A DNA stretch of 64,000 nucleotides. Origin: Variovorax fucosicus (GTDB lineage: Bacteria > Pseudomonadota > Gammaproteobacteria > Burkholderiales > Burkholderiaceae_C). Position 1 is the first letter of the stretch. Every line of letters begins with the position of its first letter. The position numbers and the translations under genes were made by a program. The stretch is taken from NCBI RefSeq assembly GCF_030316825.1, contig NZ_JASZYU010000004.1:372001-436000 (forward strand), given 5' to 3'. This document shows positions 28,863 to 38,494 of this stretch, in pieces. The notes beneath the pieces were generated by a model. The model was not told where the DNA came from. It searched no databases and saw only the letters and a program-made list of their open reading frames with translations.

Positions 28863-29261
28863 ATGGCAAAAATTACATCCCTAAAGGACATGCGTCCAAA
28901 GACAAAGACCTTTCAGTTGCACAGCGCACTAGACAAAGATGATTTGCTAACTGATGCAAACGACCAACCTATTATGATTGAAATCGTTGGATACGATTCA
29001 GCAGTCTTTCGTGACGCAGCTATCGAATCAGCACGCACTGAGCTAAACAGCGAAGTCAAAGATACTGTTGATCCTATGTTCCGTGCAGAAAAGAACTTGC
29101 GCCTTGCAGCAGCTTGCATCGTAGGTTGGACCGCACCGGAAGTATTAGGTGAGTATTCCAAAGAACGTGCATTAGAAATCTGCCTAGATGGCGACCTAAA
29201 GTACATCGTCGAACAGATTCAAGAAGCAATCAGCGATAGAAAGAGTTTTTTCGCAAACTGA
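28863..29261 (+). CDS. Tail assembly chaperone, short product (lambda gpG-like)
   Basis: A 132-residue acidic protein upstream of the tape-measure gene, in the position of lambda gpG. Near its 3' end the heptamer T_TTT_TTC (29246-29252) lies in the correct frame for a -1 slip. Slippage leads without interruption into the 29324-29677 frame and would give a 271-residue gpGT-type fusion. Unslipped ribosomes stop at TGA 29259-29261. Confidence 0.8.
   Translation: MAKITSLKDMRPKTKTFQLHSALDKDDLLTDANDQPIMIEIVGYDSAVFRDAAIESARTELNSEVKDTVDPMFRAEKNLRLAAACIVGWTAPEVLGEYSKERALEICLDGDLKYIVEQIQEAISDRKSFFAN
29246..29252 (+). promoter_or_regulatory. Programmed -1 ribosomal frameshift site
   Basis: T TTT TTC in zero frame (AGT TTT TTC GCA). 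The pattern X XXY YYZ is exact and the stop codon lies only two codons after it. Confidence 0.75.
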
Positions 29262-29677
29262 CAGATGACCTGTGCAACTGGACTCGACACGAAGTTGCAC
29301 TAGATTTCCCAGACAATCAAGGTATGTCTGTCAGAAAGCATTTAACAGCCGTTTCCAGGCAGTCGAAGCAATCCCTTGGTGACTTGATTGCACAGCAGTG
29401 CGATCCTTCTGTAGACGCTCGTCACAGATTACCCCAATCAGCTAAATATCCAGAAGCCTTGCAGTATCTCAATGAGATATTTTATGCGCTACATGGGACA
29501 CGCCAGCGAGACATGAACGGCTATCCGCAGCGTTTGATGTTCTCAGAAATTAAAGCCTATGTAGAACTGTTCGAACTTCATCTCGAACATTGGGAGCTTG
29601 AAGTTATCACTCGCGTTGATGAGGCGTGGACTTCGCAGAATATTATTGAACGCAATCGCCGTGCTAACGACGAGTAA
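29252..29677 (+). CDS. Tail assembly chaperone, -1 frameshift extension (gpT-like)
   Basis: The -1 frame is open from the slippery site (29252) to TAA at 29677 and encodes 141 residues after the slip (RKLTDDLCNWTRHEVALDFP...). An internal ATG at 29324 (MSVRKHLTAV) exists but has no ribosome site, so frameshift fusion to the upstream gene is the likely mode of expression. Helical, with a C-terminal segment VITRVDEAWTSQN. It should bind the tape-measure protein during assembly. Confidence 0.75.
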   Translation, partial: RKLTDDLCNWTRHEVALDFPDNQGMSVRKHLTAVSRQSKQSLGDLIAQQCDPSVDARHRLPQSAKYPEALQYLNEIFYALHGTRQRDMNGYPQRLMFSEIKAYVELFELHLEHWELEVITRVDEAWTSQNIIERNRRANDE

Positions 29678-29690
29678 GGGAAGGGGATAG

Positions 29691-31856
29691 ATGAGCCAAA
29701 TAGAAACGTTTGCAAAATTAAAAGTAGAAGCGGATACCTCTGACCTACAAAGGGCTAACAATGAAATCGATAAAACCAAGAAGAATGTCGATGATCTCGG
29801 AAGCTCTGCAAAGAAAAGTTCAGGTGACTTTAGTTCGTTTGGAGCAGCGGCTGAATCGGCAGGTAGTGGTGTCAGTGGAATGGCACTTGCTGCGGGTGCC
29901 GCAGTTGTTGCTATTGGTGCTGTTGTTGCTGTTGCTTCTGCGGCAGCTGGAATCTTCGCAGACCTAGCGAAAGAGGCAATCAACGCTGGCGACGAGATGA
30001 ACGACTTCTCGAAGCAAACCAACATCGCAACTGAACGTCTGTCCCTGCTCAAGGCTGCATACGCGACCACAGGCGCGGACTTGAAGGAAGTCATTGCCAA
30101 CTCTGAAACGCTGTCCGCAAAGCTGGCTAAGCAGGATGAGCAGACCGGCAAGGTCATCAACGCCATCGACAAGCTCGGCGTATCCACTAAGGACGCCAAC
30201 GGTGTCCAGAAATCCTCGTTGCAACTTCAAGAAGACATAGTTGTTGCGGCTGACCAGATGAAGGACAAGCAGGAGGGTGCTGCGCTGGCTGTCACTGCCC
30301 TTGGCACAGCGTATTACAAGCTTCGTGGCCCGATCCTCGACGTGAAGGAGTCACAGGGCGAGTTGTACGACTTGATGGCGAAGACAGGCGGCTTGATGAG
30401 TGGTGAGTTTGCCAAGGCATCTGACAACCTCAACGACAAGCTGACCAACCTCAAGACTGTTTTTGGCGGCATTGGACAGACCATCGCTTCGGTTGCTTTG
30501 CCGGCATTGACTGCGGTTGCTGAGAAGGTTCTGAGCGTCGCTACAGCGGTTGCCCAAGCCATCGCACGCATCACCGGGATGAATCCAGCTACCGACAAGG
30601 TGAACGGTGCCCTTGGTGATCTGAACAAGCAGAAGTCCGACGCTGAGGCAACGATTGCGAAGCTGGAAGCCAGCGAGTACGGCAAGTCAGCAGCAGGCGC
30701 AAAAGCCTTGCAGCAGCAGAAAGAGCGCTTAGCAGTGCTACAGGACCAGGTTCGTGAAATGAACCGCTACAAGACGGCTACAGACGCCGCTGCTGAGTCA
30801 GACAAGAAGGCTGCGCTGAGTGGTGTTGCTGGCGAAGGTAACTCAACCGTTTCTGTCAAAGATCCCAAGGGCACGAAAGACAAGAAGGCGAAGGAAGACA
30901 AGGACGAGTTGGGCGACTTTGCGCGTCGTGAGCTTGAGAGGCAGCGCAAGCGCGATCAGCATGCTGAAGAAGCTGCGCACAAAGAAGATCAGAAAGGATT
31001 AGACGACTGGTTCAAGGGGTACGAGCGCAAGGACAAAATGATGACGCGCCAAGCTGACCAGATGAAGGCGTACATCGACCAGAACTACGAGGTGCAGAAG
31101 CAGATCGAGACCGTGAACAAGCTTCAAGAGGAAGGCTACTTGACCGCAGAGGAAGCGATCAAGGCACGTTCCAAGTTGAACGACGAACTCATTGATTCGT
31201 CCGAGACATTCGCAGCAGGTTGGAACAATGCGTTCAAGGCATTCAGCAAGGATGCCACCGACAGCGCGAAGCTGGGTGGGGATGCTTTCAAGTCGATGGC
31301 CAACACCGTTGAAGGTGCACTCGACAAGTTCATTGAGACCGGCAAGTTCAGCTTCTCCGACTTTGCTCGTTCCATCATTGTTGATATCGGCAAGATCGCT
31401 GCGAAGCAAGCTGCATCCGGAATCATGGGCTTGCTCGGTGGCGGCTCCAGTGGTGGCAGTGGCATTTGGGGCAGCATCATCAGCGGCATCACTGGCGCAT
31501 TCAGTGGTGGTGGAGCAGGGCTTGGCGGACTGGATGCAAGCACTGTGTATGGCGCAGGCTCAGGATGGGCATCTGCTCGCGCACTGGGTGGACCGATGGG
31601 CATCGATCAACCAACGCTTGTTGGCGAACACGGACCTGAAATCATCAAGGCTCGTACACCTTCCACGATTGTTCCGAACAACGCGCTTGGTGGTACCACT
31701 CAGCAAAACAATATCAGCATCAACGTTACTGGATCGAAAGACCCGGAAGAGACTGCACGCCTAACAAGTATCGAACTGCAGAAGATTATGAAAGGCATCG
31801 CAAAGCAAGAAATCAAGGACGCCACACGTAGCGGGAATATATTGAATCGGAGGTAA
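29691..31856 (+). CDS. Tail tape-measure protein
   Basis: A 721-residue protein that sets tail length and is ejected with DNA. The N-terminal helical region (LKVEADTSDLQRANNEIDKT) is typical; a Gly/Ala-rich hydrophobic stretch (about 62-97) follows, then long helical segments and a Lys/Glu-rich region around 395-440. The C-terminal part carries the GLGGLD...GEHGPEIIKA motif of lambda gpH-type proteins. The central part of the gene (roughly 29980-31690) is visibly richer in G/C-ending codons than its two ends. Confidence 0.88.
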   Translation: MSQIETFAKLKVEADTSDLQRANNEIDKTKKNVDDLGSSAKKSSGDFSSFGAAAESAGSGVSGMALAAGAAVVAIGAVVAVASAAAGIFADLAKEAINAGDEMNDFSKQTNIATERLSLLKAAYATTGADLKEVIANSETLSAKLAKQDEQTGKVINAIDKLGVSTKDANGVQKSSLQLQEDIVVAADQMKDKQEGAALAVTALGTAYYKLRGPILDVKESQGELYDLMAKTGGLMSGEFAKASDNLNDKLTNLKTVFGGIGQTIASVALPALTAVAEKVLSVATAVAQAIARITGMNPATDKVNGALGDLNKQKSDAEATIAKLEASEYGKSAAGAKALQQQKERLAVLQDQVREMNRYKTATDAAAESDKKAALSGVAGEGNSTVSVKDPKGTKDKKAKEDKDELGDFARRELERQRKRDQHAEEAAHKEDQKGLDDWFKGYERKDKMMTRQADQMKAYIDQNYEVQKQIETVNKLQEEGYLTAEEAIKARSKLNDELIDSSETFAAGWNNAFKAFSKDATDSAKLGGDAFKSMANTVEGALDKFIETGKFSFSDFARSIIVDIGKIAAKQAASGIMGLLGGGSSGGSGIWGSIISGITGAFSGGGAGLGGLDASTVYGAGSGWASARALGGPMGIDQPTLVGEHGPEIIKARTPSTIVPNNALGGTTQQNNISINVTGSKDPEETARLTSIELQKIMKGIAKQEIKDATRSGNILNRR

Positions 31857-31861
31857 GGGAA

Positions 31862-31867
31862 TAAATA
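31862..31867 (+). promoter_or_regulatory. TAAATA motif before the tail-tip operon
   Basis: GGGAATAAATAAGC lies between the tape-measure stop and the gpM-like gene, 19 bp before its ATG. Confidence 0.45.
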
Positions 31868-31886
31868 AGCTGGAGGGACATTCAAC

Positions 31887-32231
31887 ATGCCATCAGCTTT
31901 ACCACTTACAGATCGAATCTCGCAGTCTTCATCGAAGAAGCGCACCAACAGAGTTATCCGTTGCCAGTTTGGCGATGGCTACGAACAAGTCAGGCCAGAC
32001 GGTATCAACAACTTAGTTGATACATGGGAGCTTGGCTTCGAGTCCTTGAACAGCACTGATCGCGGTACGTTGCAAACCTTCCTCGATGCTATTGGCGCTT
32101 GGGACTATTTCACTTGGACTCCACCGGGTGAAGCTTCTTCCAAGAAATTCAAGGTAGTGGATGGTTATCAGGAACAGCCACAGTCCGGAAGTCTCTATTC
32201 AATCACATTCACTGCTAAGCAGTTCTTCTAA
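31887..32231 (+). CDS. Minor tail protein, lambda gpM-like
   Basis: A 114-residue protein. IRCQFGDGYEQVRPDGIN (about 25-42) followed by WELGFESL and a terminal TFTAKQFF is the gpM family pattern. It lies directly after the tape measure and before the gpL-like gene, as in lambda. Confidence 0.85.
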   Translation: MPSALPLTDRISQSSSKKRTNRVIRCQFGDGYEQVRPDGINNLVDTWELGFESLNSTDRGTLQTFLDAIGAWDYFTWTPPGEASSKKFKVVDGYQEQPQSGSLYSITFTAKQFF

Positions 32232-32234
32232 GCC

Positions 32235-32777
32235 ATGACTATTCCATATGATGAGCTTAGAAAGCTTTCCCAAGATTCCTCACTTATCGAACTGTTTATT
32301 GTCGATTGCACTGTGTTGGGTGGAACGATCTATCGTTTCTGCAACGAAGCAGGACTTGATGGAGCTTCAGTCAGCCTAGCTGGCGCAGTCTTCTATCAGC
32401 TGCCGATTGTGATGCAAGGTTGGGGTATTAACTCAACGGGTGCTCCGCAAAAGCCTACAGTCACCGTATCCAATATTTCCAAAGAACTACTTTCGAATGT
32501 AGTGAACATGGGAGACATTGTTGGTGCAAAGATCAGTCGAATAAAGATATTTGCCAAGAATCTAGACGGCGGTAGTTCTCCAGATTCAACTCGCATCATC
32601 GGCCCTGAGATTTACCTTATCGATCAGAAGGTATCGCACACAAATAAGATGATTACTTGGAATCTGTCTGTACCGTATGACAGGCCGGGTACAAAGTTAC
32701 CTATCAGACAAGCATTGAAAGACCCAACAAGCAACAGCACTGGCTTTCCTGCTCTATCACGCAGACGAATCCAGTAA
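32235..32777 (+). CDS. Minor tail protein, lambda gpL-like, lacking the Cys-rich end
   Basis: A 180-residue tail-tip protein homologous in layout to gpL. It is shorter than lambda gpL (about 230 residues) and lacks the C-terminal cysteine set that holds an iron-sulfur cluster in that protein; only Cys25 and Cys36 remain. Its stop overlaps the start of the gpK-like gene (TAATG). Confidence 0.8.
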   Translation: MTIPYDELRKLSQDSSLIELFIVDCTVLGGTIYRFCNEAGLDGASVSLAGAVFYQLPIVMQGWGINSTGAPQKPTVTVSNISKELLSNVVNMGDIVGAKISRIKIFAKNLDGGSSPDSTRIIGPEIYLIDQKVSHTNKMITWNLSVPYDRPGTKLPIRQALKDPTSNSTGFPALSRRRIQ

Positions 32778-33529
32778 TGCACATCGAACAGAAAGCACTA
32801 GAAGACTTTCACGCACATGTTTTAGCCGAGTACCCGAAAGAGGCATGCGGCTTGATCGTGTCAGGCGCCTTTGTGCCATGCGTCAACGCAGCTGAAACCC
32901 CACTCACAGACTTCCGTATTGCTGCGCATGAAGTTGTCCTGGCTACAGCGAAGGGCGGGGTGATTGAAGCAGTTCTGCACTCTCACCCCTACGACATGAC
33001 CGTACGTCAGCTGTACCCGGCTGAATGGCCGTCCACAAAGGACATGACAAGCTGGCTCAACAACCCAACAGTTCCTTGGGGCATCGCCAAGACAGAAGGT
33101 GAAAACGTCAGCAGCCTTGTGTGGCTCGAAGACGAACCAAACACACCCGTTCTAGGAAGGCAGTTTGTACACGGCATACACGACTGCTACAGCGTTATTC
33201 GGGATTGGTACTGGCAAGAGCACCAGATCAAGCTAAAGAACTTTGCTAGGGGTTGGGGTTGGTGGGAAACAAATGCCAATCTCTACGAAGAAAACTTCAA
33301 GCTTGCAGGCTTCCACGAAGTAAGGCTTGAAGACATTCAGATCGGTGACGTACTCATGATGAAGTATGGGGCGAGAGTTATCAATCATGCCGCTGTTGTT
33401 ACCGGCAACAACCAAATAACCCATCATATGTTCCACAAACTGAGCTGCACAGATCAGGTAAGTAGTTGGCACAGGATGATTATCAAAGTAGTGCGCTACA
33501 CAGATGGATTGGGAGACAAACAAGAATGA
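32777..33529 (+). CDS. Tail-tip assembly peptidase, lambda gpK-like (JAMM + NlpC/P60)
   Basis: A 250-residue two-domain protein. The N-terminal JAMM metallopeptidase motif is complete: Glu22, His68-Ser-His70-Pro, Ser86 and Asp89. The C-terminal NlpC/P60 domain has Cys137 (HGIHDCYSVIRDW) and His204 (NHAAVV). In lambda-like phages it is needed for tail-tip assembly and may locally cut peptidoglycan. Confidence 0.9.
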   Translation: MHIEQKALEDFHAHVLAEYPKEACGLIVSGAFVPCVNAAETPLTDFRIAAHEVVLATAKGGVIEAVLHSHPYDMTVRQLYPAEWPSTKDMTSWLNNPTVPWGIAKTEGENVSSLVWLEDEPNTPVLGRQFVHGIHDCYSVIRDWYWQEHQIKLKNFARGWGWWETNANLYEENFKLAGFHEVRLEDIQIGDVLMMKYGARVINHAAVVTGNNQITHHMFHKLSCTDQVSSWHRMIIKVVRYTDGLGDKQE

Positions 33530-34188
33530 AGACAATTCATTTCTACGACAAAGTAAAAGAGCTAGCAGGGGTAGACGAGCATCCTTTCGAGGTAAACAGT
33601 CCGCTTGAGCTAATAAACGCACTTACAAGCCAGATCAAAGGCTTTCGAGAACTGGTAAGAGACAACGAGCTAATCATTCTTTCTACCAACGAAGACAAGA
33701 GCGAGTACGAATACGTATCGTTAGAGAATTTTCAGTTGAAGCTGGGCAAGCTTGAGCACGTTCATGTTATGTCTGTTGTCGAAGGCTCTGGTATTGAAAC
33801 CGCCATTGCTGCTTTGGGCTACGGTGCGTTCGCTACTGCTGTTATCACCATCGCAGTAAACATCGCCATTTCATTCGTTGTATCAGCGATTGTTAAATCG
33901 TTGGCGCCATCGCCTGACACAAGCGAAGGTACGGCAGAAGCTGCAAGTCGTCCATCCTTTATATATAACGGCGCAAAGCTTGTTTATGAGCAAGGTTACG
34001 CAATTCCTTTGATCTACGGCATTCACATGTCGGGCGGCATTGTTATCTATACCGACCTTGTAATTGAAGACATTCCGTATGTACCGGCAGAGATTGCAAT
34101 GCCAACCTACGTTACTGACCCAGCAGCTGGGGGACGAGGCGAACTAGTAGGGCGCGTGGATTATCAGTTTGGTGGAGGCGGACCATAA
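33526..34188 (+). CDS. Tail assembly protein, lambda gpI-like
   Basis: A 220-residue protein starting at the ATGA overlap with gpK (MKTIHFYDKVKELAG). The ubiquitin-like N-terminal part, a hydrophobic middle (ALGYGAFATAVITIAVNIAI, about 97-116) and a Gly-rich end are the gpI pattern. A few more in-frame residues upstream lie within gpK and are not needed. Confidence 0.85.
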   Translation: MKTIHFYDKVKELAGVDEHPFEVNSPLELINALTSQIKGFRELVRDNELIILSTNEDKSEYEYVSLENFQLKLGKLEHVHVMSVVEGSGIETAIAALGYGAFATAVITIAVNIAISFVVSAIVKSLAPSPDTSEGTAEAASRPSFIYNGAKLVYEQGYAIPLIYGIHMSGGIVIYTDLVIEDIPYVPAEIAMPTYVTDPAAGGRGELVGRVDYQFGGGGP

Positions 34189-34190
34189 TA

Positions 34191-37100
34191 ATGAAAACAA
34201 TTAAAATAGAAACAACAAGAGATATCCTGCACTTTCCTAAAGAGCCAGTTCGTGTTGAAGATCCAAATGCAAAGTTTAATCCTGCATTTGTCAGTTCCCC
34301 AGAGCTAGAAGTTAATCTCTGGGATACGACGAAGGACATTACCGGCTCGAAGAAGGGCGGTGGTGGAGGCGGGAGCAAGCCAGAGTTGCCAAACACTCTT
34401 GCATCTCGTGCGATCTTGAAGATTTTGATCTTGACTTCGGAAGGTCCGATTCAAGGTCTACCGGGTGGCCCACAAGCCATCTACATCAACGACACGCCTC
34501 TCCAGAACGCTGACGGTTCGTGGAACTTCCAGCACTGTGCGTATGACTACCGCGTTGGCTATCCAGACCAAGCAAAGGTCGATGGCTACATGGAAGCTGC
34601 GTCGCTCGTTGACGTAAACGCAACGCTGGTCAAGGCAACACCTGTCATCCGTGAAGTCTCATCCGAAGATATTGATGCCGTCAAAGTCATCGTCACATTG
34701 CCTACAGGTCTTGTGTATCAATGGCAGGGCCAGTTGTGGCCGACATGGGCTCACATCACCATCGACCGCAAGCTCAGCACAGGCGGCACATGGGAACAGG
34801 TCGTCTCGCAAGTCATCAACGGAAAGACTGACTCTGCAACGCAGAAGGAGTTTCGCGTTCCGCGCCCAGCTGGCACAGGCAAGTGGCAGTACCGCGTCAC
34901 ACGTATCACGGACGACAGCACCACAAGCGGCCTGAGAAACGACACCTCGGTAGCTGCGCACGTCGAGTATTCGAACATCGACAACAACTACCCGAACTGT
35001 GCATACGTTGCGCTCGCAATCGATGCCGAGGCAGTAGGTGGACAGATCCCCAACGTAGCGATCTTGACCAAGGGCTTAACCGTCCGCGTTCCGACGAACT
35101 ACAACCCGGATTTAGGCACATACAGCGGCATGTATTGGGACGGCACGTGGAAGAACGCATGGACCGACAACCCTGCTTGGATCACTTATGACTTGCTGAC
35201 AAACACACGATACGGCATGGGGGCGCGCGGCATCACAGATGACATGGTGGACCGCTTCTCGTTCTACGACGCTGGTGTTTACAACGATGGATACGTGCCC
35301 GATGGATACGGCGGTACAGAACGGCGCTTCACCTTCAACTATCCCGTAGCTGCGCGTGAAGATGCGTGGACGCACTTGACGGCGATTGCGGGGTCTATGC
35401 ACGCAACGTTGATTCAGTCCCGCGGCCAAATTCGCTTGAGCCAGGATCGTCCATCCAGTCCGTACATGCTCATCACAAAGGCAAACGTCTTTTGTGGTGA
35501 AGACGGAAGCGAAGCGCCATTCACATACAAGGGCACGGCGCTTGATGAAAGACCAACCTCTTTCAACGTCACATACGCTGATCGAACCGACCGTAACCTT
35601 CCACGCATCGTCACTGTCTACGACGAAGACTTGATCGATCAGTATGGATTGACCATCTCGGAAATCTCAGCCTTCGGAGCTACTACGGCTGGGCAAGCGT
35701 TGAGACACGGCAAGTGGGCGCTAGACACATCGCATCACCAAACTGAAATTGCTCAGTGGCGCATGGGCATGAACGGCGCAGATTTGGAGCCTGGTCACAT
35801 CGTTGAAATCTGGGACGAGGACTACACAGACGAAGCGGGAGCAGGGCGCATTATTTCGTCTACGGTCGACACCGTGACGCTAGACCGTCCGTGTGCCATC
35901 ACTGACAACGCAACGATTCAGATCATCTACGCAGATGGCAAGACCATCACGACAAAGACCATCACGAATCCAGCTGGCACATACACCACGCTGACAATCG
36001 ACACGATGTTCACGCAGACGGTGCTTCCGGGTGCCGACTACATCATCTCTGCGACAGTTTCGCCAAGACAGTTTCGTATTACCAGCGTGCTAGCTGAAGA
36101 AGACTTGTTGAGCATCGAGGCCATCTTTCATGATCCGAACAAGTTCGCGCGCATCGAACTTGGCATTGAAGTTCCTTCACCGATATTCAGTGACTCAGAA
36201 CCTTCCATCTGCAACGCACCATCGGGTCTGACAGTTCGTGAGTCAATCGTTTCGGACAACAACCAGATAAACCGCCAGTTGCTTGTTTCATGGCTTCCAC
36301 CATCACAGGGCAAGGTGTCGTCGTACACAGTCTCTTGGAGACGAGAAAACGAAGACTGGAACGGTGCTGTAAGTCGCGCAACTGGCTACACGATCAACGG
36401 GGCAACACCGGGCAACTATGAAATTGCTGTCTCTGCAAAATCCGTGTTTGGCATTCCGGGTCCAAGCGCAACGATCTTCTACAACATCGACACTACCGGC
36501 TCGATCTCATCGACGCTGAATCCAGTTGTTGAGTTGAAGGTTGCCGACAACGGCAGCACTACAGAGTTTCCGGGACGTGATCTAAACATCTCATTCCGAA
36601 ATCCAGCGTCGAACGCGAACGTGCCGGGTACGTTGGTACGCGACTTCCAAGTCACCATCGTCGACCCAGACACCGACCTTGCCATCCGTGCGTTCTACGT
36701 TGCTGGTGTTCCAGCTGGCGTGCTGCAAAGCTTCACGTACACCTACAGCGACAACTTGGCAGATGGTGGGCCGAAGAGAAACTTGACCGTTTCAGTCCGC
36801 TGCCGTGACACCTCCAACAACCTCAGTTCTGCTGCTGAAATCACCGTAGAAAATCCACCTCCAGCATTCGTTGCGGACTTCGATGCAACTAGCGGGATTG
36901 GGCAGATTTACATCACCCATACACGTCCGACTGACAGTGACTATGTTGGTGTCCTGATCTGGCGCGGCACGTCTGCAGGCTTCACCCCTAGCAGCGCAAA
37001 TCTGTTGTTCCAAGGCGATGCAACGTTCTTCACGGACACATCGAACTTGTCGGCTGGAACGACCTTTTATTACAAGATCGCAGCCTACGATGACTTCGGA

Positions 37101-38471
37101 TTCGAGAGCGACTTCAGCGACTTGAACATCTCAGCAGCGCAATCTGCACAGGCAATCGCTTACCCAGGTGTTCCGGGTGGCACTTCGTTCCCTACGACGC
37201 CAGCACCGGCAGCGGGCGATTCGTTCTACCGCACTGACCTTGGCATCTTGTTCTTCTACAGCGGTACAGCTTGGGAGCAGGTTGGCATCGAGTCGGGCAC
37301 AACCCTTCCAACTACAGGCAACTTTGAGGATCGTCAGTTCATCCTCACACCGGGCCAGAACCTGTACATCTATCACACGGTAGGTGGATGGACGCCAATC
37401 ACACCAGCCAACGGCACCATCACGACAGGGATGATCGTTGCAGGCGCAATCACCACAGGAAAGATTGCCACTGGCGCTGTGACTGCGAACGAGATTGCGG
37501 CGAGCACCATCACTAGCGGCAAGATCGCAGCGAACACCATCGTCACTGCTAACTTGGCCACCGGCATCATCACAACTGCTGAACTTGCAGCTGGCGCAGT
37601 AACTGCGGCAAAGATTGCAGCGAACACCATTACAGCGAATGAGATTCAAGCAGGGGCTATTACGACGGCTACTCTAGCGGCTGGTGCAGTTACGGCAGGC
37701 AAGATCAACGTTACCAAGTTGAACGCGATCACAGCGAATATGGGTAACTTGACTGCTGGACAGATCGACATTGCTTCCGATGAAAACGGCGCAGGGTGGG
37801 GTTATATCCGCAATTCTGGAAAGTGGTATCGAGACAATCAGAATGGTTGGGTCTTTGGTCGCCATCCAAACGGTGACTCACTTATGTCTATTGAGTGTGG
37901 CGCATCTAAGATGTGGGCATATTCAAGCGGTGACTTTGGTATCCAAGCACCCGGCATCTTGATGACAAATGGTGGACTGACAATCAACCAATTGGATGTA
38001 ATCGGTACGGCAAACATTCGTGACGCAAATATCGGAACACTCAAGTTGGCGAGCGGTGCATCTACAACAGCTTCCGGCAACTATAGAGACGGACGACAAT
38101 TTGCTTTGGGTTGGAACACATATGCTGAATGTGGTATCTATGTTCCATACGGCGGCACGCTAATTATCTTTATGTCAGCGCAGGTGCAAGGCCCATGGAT
38201 TGTTCAAAATGGTGGCGGAGAAGGCGATTACACTTGGACAACTATTTCGCCTACATACTCGCGTATTCTAATTAACGGCGGCGTCCATGTGCAGTATGAA
38301 GATATTGCAGGCAGTGCAAAGATCGGACAGCGCACTCAATGGTGTTCCAACTATGCAGTAGGGGTGGGTGGTGGCTATTTCACTTGCTCCTTGCAGTTCT
38401 ATTTCGATCAAACTTGGAATACCCCTGGCACGTATAAAACTTCGATTGTTGCCTTCGCATCTACCAGATAA
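34191..38471 (+). CDS. Tail-tip host-specificity protein, lambda gpJ-like
   Basis: A 1426-residue central tail-tip protein. After a short N-terminal arm and a Gly-rich linker (KKGGGGGGSK, about 54-63) the J core begins with ILKILILTSEGPIQGLPGG, and continues with TWEQVVSQVINGKTDSATQKEF and TYDLLTNTRYGMGARGI. Fibronectin-III-like domains follow (about 670-1000). Residues about 1080-1175 consist of ten-residue repeats of the type AGAITTGKIATGAVTANEIA, and a variable domain ends the protein. The outer parts of the gene are more A/T-rich than the middle (about 34350-37680), suggesting modular exchange. Receptor recognition probably lies at the C-terminus. Confidence 0.92.
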   Translation: MKTIKIETTRDILHFPKEPVRVEDPNAKFNPAFVSSPELEVNLWDTTKDITGSKKGGGGGGSKPELPNTLASRAILKILILTSEGPIQGLPGGPQAIYINDTPLQNADGSWNFQHCAYDYRVGYPDQAKVDGYMEAASLVDVNATLVKATPVIREVSSEDIDAVKVIVTLPTGLVYQWQGQLWPTWAHITIDRKLSTGGTWEQVVSQVINGKTDSATQKEFRVPRPAGTGKWQYRVTRITDDSTTSGLRNDTSVAAHVEYSNIDNNYPNCAYVALAIDAEAVGGQIPNVAILTKGLTVRVPTNYNPDLGTYSGMYWDGTWKNAWTDNPAWITYDLLTNTRYGMGARGITDDMVDRFSFYDAGVYNDGYVPDGYGGTERRFTFNYPVAAREDAWTHLTAIAGSMHATLIQSRGQIRLSQDRPSSPYMLITKANVFCGEDGSEAPFTYKGTALDERPTSFNVTYADRTDRNLPRIVTVYDEDLIDQYGLTISEISAFGATTAGQALRHGKWALDTSHHQTEIAQWRMGMNGADLEPGHIVEIWDEDYTDEAGAGRIISSTVDTVTLDRPCAITDNATIQIIYADGKTITTKTITNPAGTYTTLTIDTMFTQTVLPGADYIISATVSPRQFRITSVLAEEDLLSIEAIFHDPNKFARIELGIEVPSPIFSDSEPSICNAPSGLTVRESIVSDNNQINRQLLVSWLPPSQGKVSSYTVSWRRENEDWNGAVSRATGYTINGATPGNYEIAVSAKSVFGIPGPSATIFYNIDTTGSISSTLNPVVELKVADNGSTTEFPGRDLNISFRNPASNANVPGTLVRDFQVTIVDPDTDLAIRAFYVAGVPAGVLQSFTYTYSDNLADGGPKRNLTVSVRCRDTSNNLSSAAEITVENPPPAFVADFDATSGIGQIYITHTRPTDSDYVGVLIWRGTSAGFTPSSANLLFQGDATFFTDTSNLSAGTTFYYKIAAYDDFGFESDFSDLNISAAQSAQAIAYPGVPGGTSFPTTPAPAAGDSFYRTDLGILFFYSGTAWEQVGIESGTTLPTTGNFEDRQFILTPGQNLYIYHTVGGWTPITPANGTITTGMIVAGAITTGKIATGAVTANEIAASTITSGKIAANTIVTANLATGIITTAELAAGAVTAAKIAANTITANEIQAGAITTATLAAGAVTAGKINVTKLNAITANMGNLTAGQIDIASDENGAGWGYIRNSGKWYRDNQNGWVFGRHPNGDSLMSIECGASKMWAYSSGDFGIQAPGILMTNGGLTINQLDVIGTANIRDANIGTLKLASGASTTASGNYRDGRQFALGWNTYAECGIYVPYGGTLIIFMSAQVQGPWIVQNGGGEGDYTWTTISPTYSRILINGGVHVQYEDIAGSAKIGQRTQWCSNYAVGVGGGYFTCSLQFYFDQTWNTPGTYKTSIVAFASTR

Positions 38472-38494
38472 GTATAGGTAGATGAGGAGAAACG

